A stretch of DNA of 64,000 nt from Kitasatospora sp. Root107. Lineage in GTDB: Bacteria > Actinomycetota > Actinomycetes > Streptomycetales > Streptomycetaceae. Below the pieces are notes generated by a model. The model did not search any database, had not been told where the DNA came from, and saw only the letters and a program-made list of their open reading frames with translations. Within the stretch, counting starts at the first letter, position 1, and the number at the start of each line of letters is the position of its first letter. The stretch covers positions 112,315-176,314 of the forward strand of contig NZ_LMCT01000034.1 in the NCBI RefSeq assembly GCF_001424875.1, written 5' to 3'. Of this stretch, positions 60,728 to 64,000 are shown piece after piece. The translations under genes and the position numbers were made by a program.

Positions 60728-61654
60728 GTGGTGACCTCAAGGCAATCTGACAGTCCGACGGACGGTGGCACGCTCGGCAAGGCGGACCTGGAGAACTTCC
60801 CGGTCGCCCCCGGGTTCCTGCCCGCGGCCTGGCGGGCCGACCTGATGGCGATCTACGGGTTCGCCCGGCTGGTGGACGACGCCGGGGACGGCGACTTGGC
60901 CGAGCCCGAGCGGGTGGCGGAGCTGCTGGGCGTCGCGGGGACCCCGGCTGACCAGGGCTTCCGGCTCGCCCTGCTGAACGGTCTCGAAGCTGACCTGGAC
61001 CGGGCCTTCGGCGCCGCACTGGACCCGAAGGCGACCAGCCCCCGGCACCCGCTGATGCGAGCCCTGGTCCCGCTGATCGACCGTCACCCGGTCACCCCGG
61101 AGCCGTTCCGCCGTCTGATCGAGGCCAACCGGGTGGACCAGACCACCGTCCGCTACCCGACCTACCAGGACCTGGTCGGCTACTGCACGCTCTCCGCCGA
61201 CCCGGTCGGCCGGCTGGTGCTGGCCGTGGCCGGTCACGGCACCCCCGAACAGATCGCCTACTCGGACGCGATCTGCACCGCCCTGCAGATCGCCGAGCAC
61301 CTCCAGGACGTGGCCGAGGACCTGGCCAGGGGCCGGATCTACCTCCCCACCGAGGACCTGGACCGGTTCGGCGTGACCGAGACCGACCTGGCCGCGCCCA
61401 GCGCCGACGCCCGGGTCCGGGAGCTGATCGCCTTCGAGGCGGACCGGGCGCGCACCCTGCTCGACCACGGCGCTCCGTTGGTGGGTACGGTTCGGGGAAG
61501 GCTCCGTCTGCTGCTCGCGGGATTCACCGCGGGCGGGTACGCGGCCCTGTCGGCCATCGAGGCCGCCGGGTACGACGTGCTCGCCGTGCAGGCGAAGCCG
61601 GACAAGCGCCGCCTCGCGGTGAAGGCGGCGGCAATCTTCGCGAAGGGAAGGTGA
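60728..61654 (+). CDS. hpnC: Squalene biosynthesis protein HpnC (trans-isoprenyl synthase)
   Basis: 308 residues of the squalene/phytoene synthase fold. Motifs ENFPVAPGFLPAAWRADLMA, the Asp-rich LVDDAGD and QIAEHLQDVAEDLARGRIYL are characteristic. In the HpnCDE route HpnD makes presqualene diphosphate and HpnC converts it to hydroxysqualene. GTG 60728 is chosen because the GGGGGA ribosome site would touch an in-frame GTG at 60719. The stop overlaps hpnD (GTGA). Confidence 0.93.
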   Translation: MVTSRQSDSPTDGGTLGKADLENFPVAPGFLPAAWRADLMAIYGFARLVDDAGDGDLAEPERVAELLGVAGTPADQGFRLALLNGLEADLDRAFGAALDPKATSPRHPLMRALVPLIDRHPVTPEPFRRLIEANRVDQTTVRYPTYQDLVGYCTLSADPVGRLVLAVAGHGTPEQIAYSDAICTALQIAEHLQDVAEDLARGRIYLPTEDLDRFGVTETDLAAPSADARVRELIAFEADRARTLLDHGAPLVGTVRGRLRLLLAGFTAGGYAALSAIEAAGYDVLAVQAKPDKRRLAVKAAAIFAKGR

Positions 61655-62553
61655 ACGCCCGCGTGGCGGCATCACCACTGGCCTCGGCCCCGGTCATGGC
61701 GGCCTACCGGTACTGCGAGGCGGTCACCGCCCTGCAGGCCCGGAACTTCAGCTACGGCATCCGGCTGCTGCCCGAGCCCAAGCGGCTCGGCATGTCCGCG
61801 CTCTACGCCCTGGCCCGCCGGGTGGACGACATCGGCGACGGCGAGCTGTCGGCCGAGCGGAAGGCCGAGCTGCTCGGGCAGACCCGCGGGCTGCTGGACG
61901 AGATCCGGCTCGGCACGGTCAGTGAGGAGGACACCGACCCGATCAAGGTCGCACTGGGCGACACCGCCCGGCGTTTCCCGATCGACCTGGGCGGTTTCGA
62001 CGAGCTGATCGACGGCGTCGAGATGGACCTCAAGGGCGTCGAGTACAAGACCTTCGAGGACCTCAAGATCTACTGCCGCTGCGTGGCCGGATCGATCGGC
62101 CGGCTCTCGCTCGGGGTGTACGGCTGCGAGGATCCGAAGCTCGGCGCCGAGTACGCGGACACCCTCGGCCTGGCCCTCCAGCTCACCAACATCCTGCGTG
62201 ACCTGCGCGAGGACGCGCTGAACGGCCGGGTCTACCTCCCGACCGAGGACCTGGTGCGATTCGGCTGCGAACAAGGGTTCGCCCTGGACCGGCCACCGGT
62301 CGGCGCGGACTTCACCGGCCTGGTCGCCTTCCAGGCCGAGCGGGCCCAGGAGGCCTTCGCGGACGGCCTGCGGCTGCTGCCGCTGCTGGACCGCCGCAGC
62401 CGGGCCTGTACGGCCGCGATGGCCGGGATCTACCACCGGCTGCTCGGCCGGATCGCGGCCGACCCGGAGTCGGTGCTGCAGGGCCGGGTCTCGCTGCCGG
62501 GCTGGGAGAAGGCGTACGTGGCTCTCTCCGGGCTCGCCGGAGGGCGTTCTTGA
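61651..62553 (+). CDS. hpnD: Presqualene diphosphate synthase HpnD
   Basis: 300 residues, second squalene-synthase-fold enzyme. It contains FSYGIRLLPEPKRLGMSALYA, Asp-rich RRVDDIGDGE and the second motif LTNILRDLREDALNGRVYLP. It condenses two farnesyl diphosphates to presqualene diphosphate. The GTG overlaps the hpnC stop by four bases; hpnE follows after about 100 bases. Confidence 0.94.
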   Translation: MNARVAASPLASAPVMAAYRYCEAVTALQARNFSYGIRLLPEPKRLGMSALYALARRVDDIGDGELSAERKAELLGQTRGLLDEIRLGTVSEEDTDPIKVALGDTARRFPIDLGGFDELIDGVEMDLKGVEYKTFEDLKIYCRCVAGSIGRLSLGVYGCEDPKLGAEYADTLGLALQLTNILRDLREDALNGRVYLPTEDLVRFGCEQGFALDRPPVGADFTGLVAFQAERAQEAFADGLRLLPLLDRRSRACTAAMAGIYHRLLGRIAADPESVLQGRVSLPGWEKAYVALSGLAGGRS

Positions 62554-62659
62554 TTCTCTCGGCGTTTATGTCACGCTGTGTCAGCACGGAATCACCTGGA
62601 CCCGGTTCGGCGCGGGCCGCCGACGACCGTCGGGACGATCACATCAGGGGGAGGGGCAG

Positions 62660-64000
62660 ATGACGGTACGGCACGACTCCAAGCGCCCCACCGCGGTGGT
62701 GGTCGGCGGCGGTCTGGCCGGGATCACGGCCGCGCTGCGGCTGGCCGAGGCGGACCACCGGGTCACCCTGGTGGAGTCCAGGCCCCGGCTCGGCGGTCTG
62801 GCCTTCTCGTTCCGGCGCGGGGAGCTGACGGTCGACAACGGCCAGCACGTCTTCCTGCGCTGCTGCACCGCCTACCGGGGTCTGATCGACCGGCTGGGTG
62901 CGGGCCGTCTGGTGGATCTTCAACCCCGCCTCGACGTCCCGGTGCTGGGCGTCTCGGCCGACGGCCGGCGCACCCTGGGCCGGCTGCGCCGGGCCGGGCT
63001 GCCCGTCCCGCTGCACCTGGCCGGCAGCCTGGCCACCTACCCGCACCTGTCCGCCGCCGACCGGCTGCGGGTGGTGCGGGCCGCGCTGGCGCTCAAGCTG
63101 CTCGACCTGGACGACCCGGCGCTGGACGAGATCTCGTTCGGCGACTGGCTGCGCCGCCAGGGCCAGAACGCGGCCACGCTGGCCGCGATGTGGGACCTGG
63201 TCGGGGTGGCCACCCTGAACGCCACCGCCGACCAGACCTCGCTGGCGCTGGCCGCGATGGTCTTCAAGACCGGCCTGCTCTCCGACCCCGGCGCCTCCGA
63301 CATCGGGATGGCCAACGTCCCGCTCGGCGCGATCCACCACGACGCGGCCCGGGCGGAGTTGGAGCGGGCCGGGGTGCGGGTGCTGCTGCGGGCTCGCGCG
63401 GTGGAGCTGAAGAGCGCCGAGCAGCACGCGGTCCGGCTGGACGGCGGCGAGCTGCTCACCGCCGACACCGTGGTGCTGGCGGGGGCTCAGGAGTCCGCCG
63501 CCGCGCTGCTCCCGGCGGGGTCGATCGACCGGCAGGAACGGTTGGCCGAGCTCGGCCACGCGCCGATCCTGAACGTGCACGTGGTCTACGACCGCAAGCT
63601 GCTGCGGCAACCGTTCTTCGCCGCGCTCGGCTCGCCGGTGCAGTGGGTCTTCGACCGGACGCAGCACTCCGGCCTCGCGGTGCCCGGCGCGCAGTACCTG
63701 GCGCTGTCGCAGTCCGCCGTGCAGGACGAGATCGAGCTGCCGGTGGCCGAGCTGAGGGCGCGTTACCTGCCCGAGCTGGAGCGCCTGCTGCCGGCCGCCA
63801 AGGGCGCCGAAGTGCTGGACTTCTTCGTCACCCGGGAGCGGACCGCGACCTTCGCGCCCGCCCCGGGCACCGCCCCGCTCCGTCCGGCCGCCCGGACGAA
63901 CGTGCCCGGCCTGCTGCTGGCCGGTTCGTGGACCGCCACCGGCTGGCCCGCGACCATGGAGAGCGCCGTGCGCAGCGGCCACGCGGCCGCCGACGCGGCC
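62660..64000 (+). CDS. hpnE: Hydroxysqualene dehydroxylase HpnE (FAD-dependent), 3' end beyond window
   Basis: 447 residues visible with no stop before the window edge. FAD-binding VVVGGGLAGITAALRLAEAD, then ESRPRLGGLAFSF and DNGQHVFLRCC; the C-terminal FAD motif GLLLAGSWTATGWPATMESA is near the end, so little is missing. It reduces hydroxysqualene to squalene with FAD in hopanoid synthesis. GGGGAGGGG precedes ATG 62660. The frame continues off the window. Confidence 0.94.
   Translation, partial: MTVRHDSKRPTAVVVGGGLAGITAALRLAEADHRVTLVESRPRLGGLAFSFRRGELTVDNGQHVFLRCCTAYRGLIDRLGAGRLVDLQPRLDVPVLGVSADGRRTLGRLRRAGLPVPLHLAGSLATYPHLSAADRLRVVRAALALKLLDLDDPALDEISFGDWLRRQGQNAATLAAMWDLVGVATLNATADQTSLALAAMVFKTGLLSDPGASDIGMANVPLGAIHHDAARAELERAGVRVLLRARAVELKSAEQHAVRLDGGELLTADTVVLAGAQESAAALLPAGSIDRQERLAELGHAPILNVHVVYDRKLLRQPFFAALGSPVQWVFDRTQHSGLAVPGAQYLALSQSAVQDEIELPVAELRARYLPELERLLPAAKGAEVLDFFVTRERTATFAPAPGTAPLRPAARTNVPGLLLAGSWTATGWPATMESAVRSGHAAADAA

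Noticed and set aside
1..64000. CRISPR array
   Set aside because: No regularly spaced repeats of 25-40 bp with unique spacers were seen.

Overview
The window is GC-rich actinomycete DNA with streptomycete-style gene architecture: many GTG/TTG starts, ATGA/GTGA stop-start overlaps, sugar ABC operons each with a LacI regulator, a CBM2 cellulase, and hopanoid genes. I read it as Streptomyces or Kitasatospora. It looks chromosomal, with a large accessory gene cluster and a strip of decayed genes.

Layout. 1-1.9 kb: the 3' part of a GH31 glycosidase. 1.95-10.2 kb (minus): a levan/fructan utilisation locus with a broken PfkB fructokinase, a secreted GH32 levanase, a cytoplasmic clan GH-J hydrolase, two sugar ABC permeases, a solute-binding lipoprotein and a LacI regulator. 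10.3-33.9 kb: a biosynthetic gene cluster. Its minus arm (28.3 to 10.3 kb) is a nearly unbroken chain of overlapping genes. It combines the 4-hydroxyphenylglycine enzymes (4-hydroxymandelate synthase, hydroxymandelate oxidase, aminotransferase) with dissociated polyketide parts: an active KS, a short Cys-less KS, a second active KS, a KAS III with a Cys-less partner, and three ACPs. It also carries a free-standing NRPS condensation domain, two adenylate-forming ligases, a two-subunit ThDP dehydrogenase E1, a phytanoyl-CoA-type oxygenase, a phosphopantetheinyl transferase and an esterase. The divergent plus arm adds a methyltransferase, a fourth ACP, a GT1 glycosyltransferase, a DrrAB-like exporter and a UDP-glucuronate decarboxylase, which suggests a xylosylated, exported product. 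I cannot name the product; this is the best candidate for an undescribed system here.

34.6-44.2 kb: a second polysaccharide regulon. It has a secreted CBM2-GH5 enzyme, a LacI regulator, a GH2 beta-mannosidase, an ABC importer and a CE7 esterase. Near-identical palindromes (CTTA-N2-CGCTTAAG type) lie before the cellulase, the importer and the esterase, so one LacI protein probably controls all of them.

44.5-52.7 kb: a decayed accessory strip. It holds at least six pseudogene remnants, an orphan prenyl-diphosphate synthase, small conserved proteins, two SUKH (SMI1/KNR4) proteins and a 26-codon ORF with its own strong ribosome site and terminator. It ends at a tRNA-Leu(GAG).

53.4-64 kb: more conserved chromosome. 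A HATPase regulator and isopentenyl-diphosphate isomerase come first. Then comes an envelope-polymer or lipid cassette: cytidylyltransferase, glycerol-1-phosphate dehydrogenase-like enzyme, CDP-alcohol phosphotransferase, GT2 and a TagGH-like ABC exporter. It is preceded by a broken DUF5941 remnant. The window ends in the squalene/hopanoid genes hpnC, hpnD and hpnE, the last cut by the window edge.
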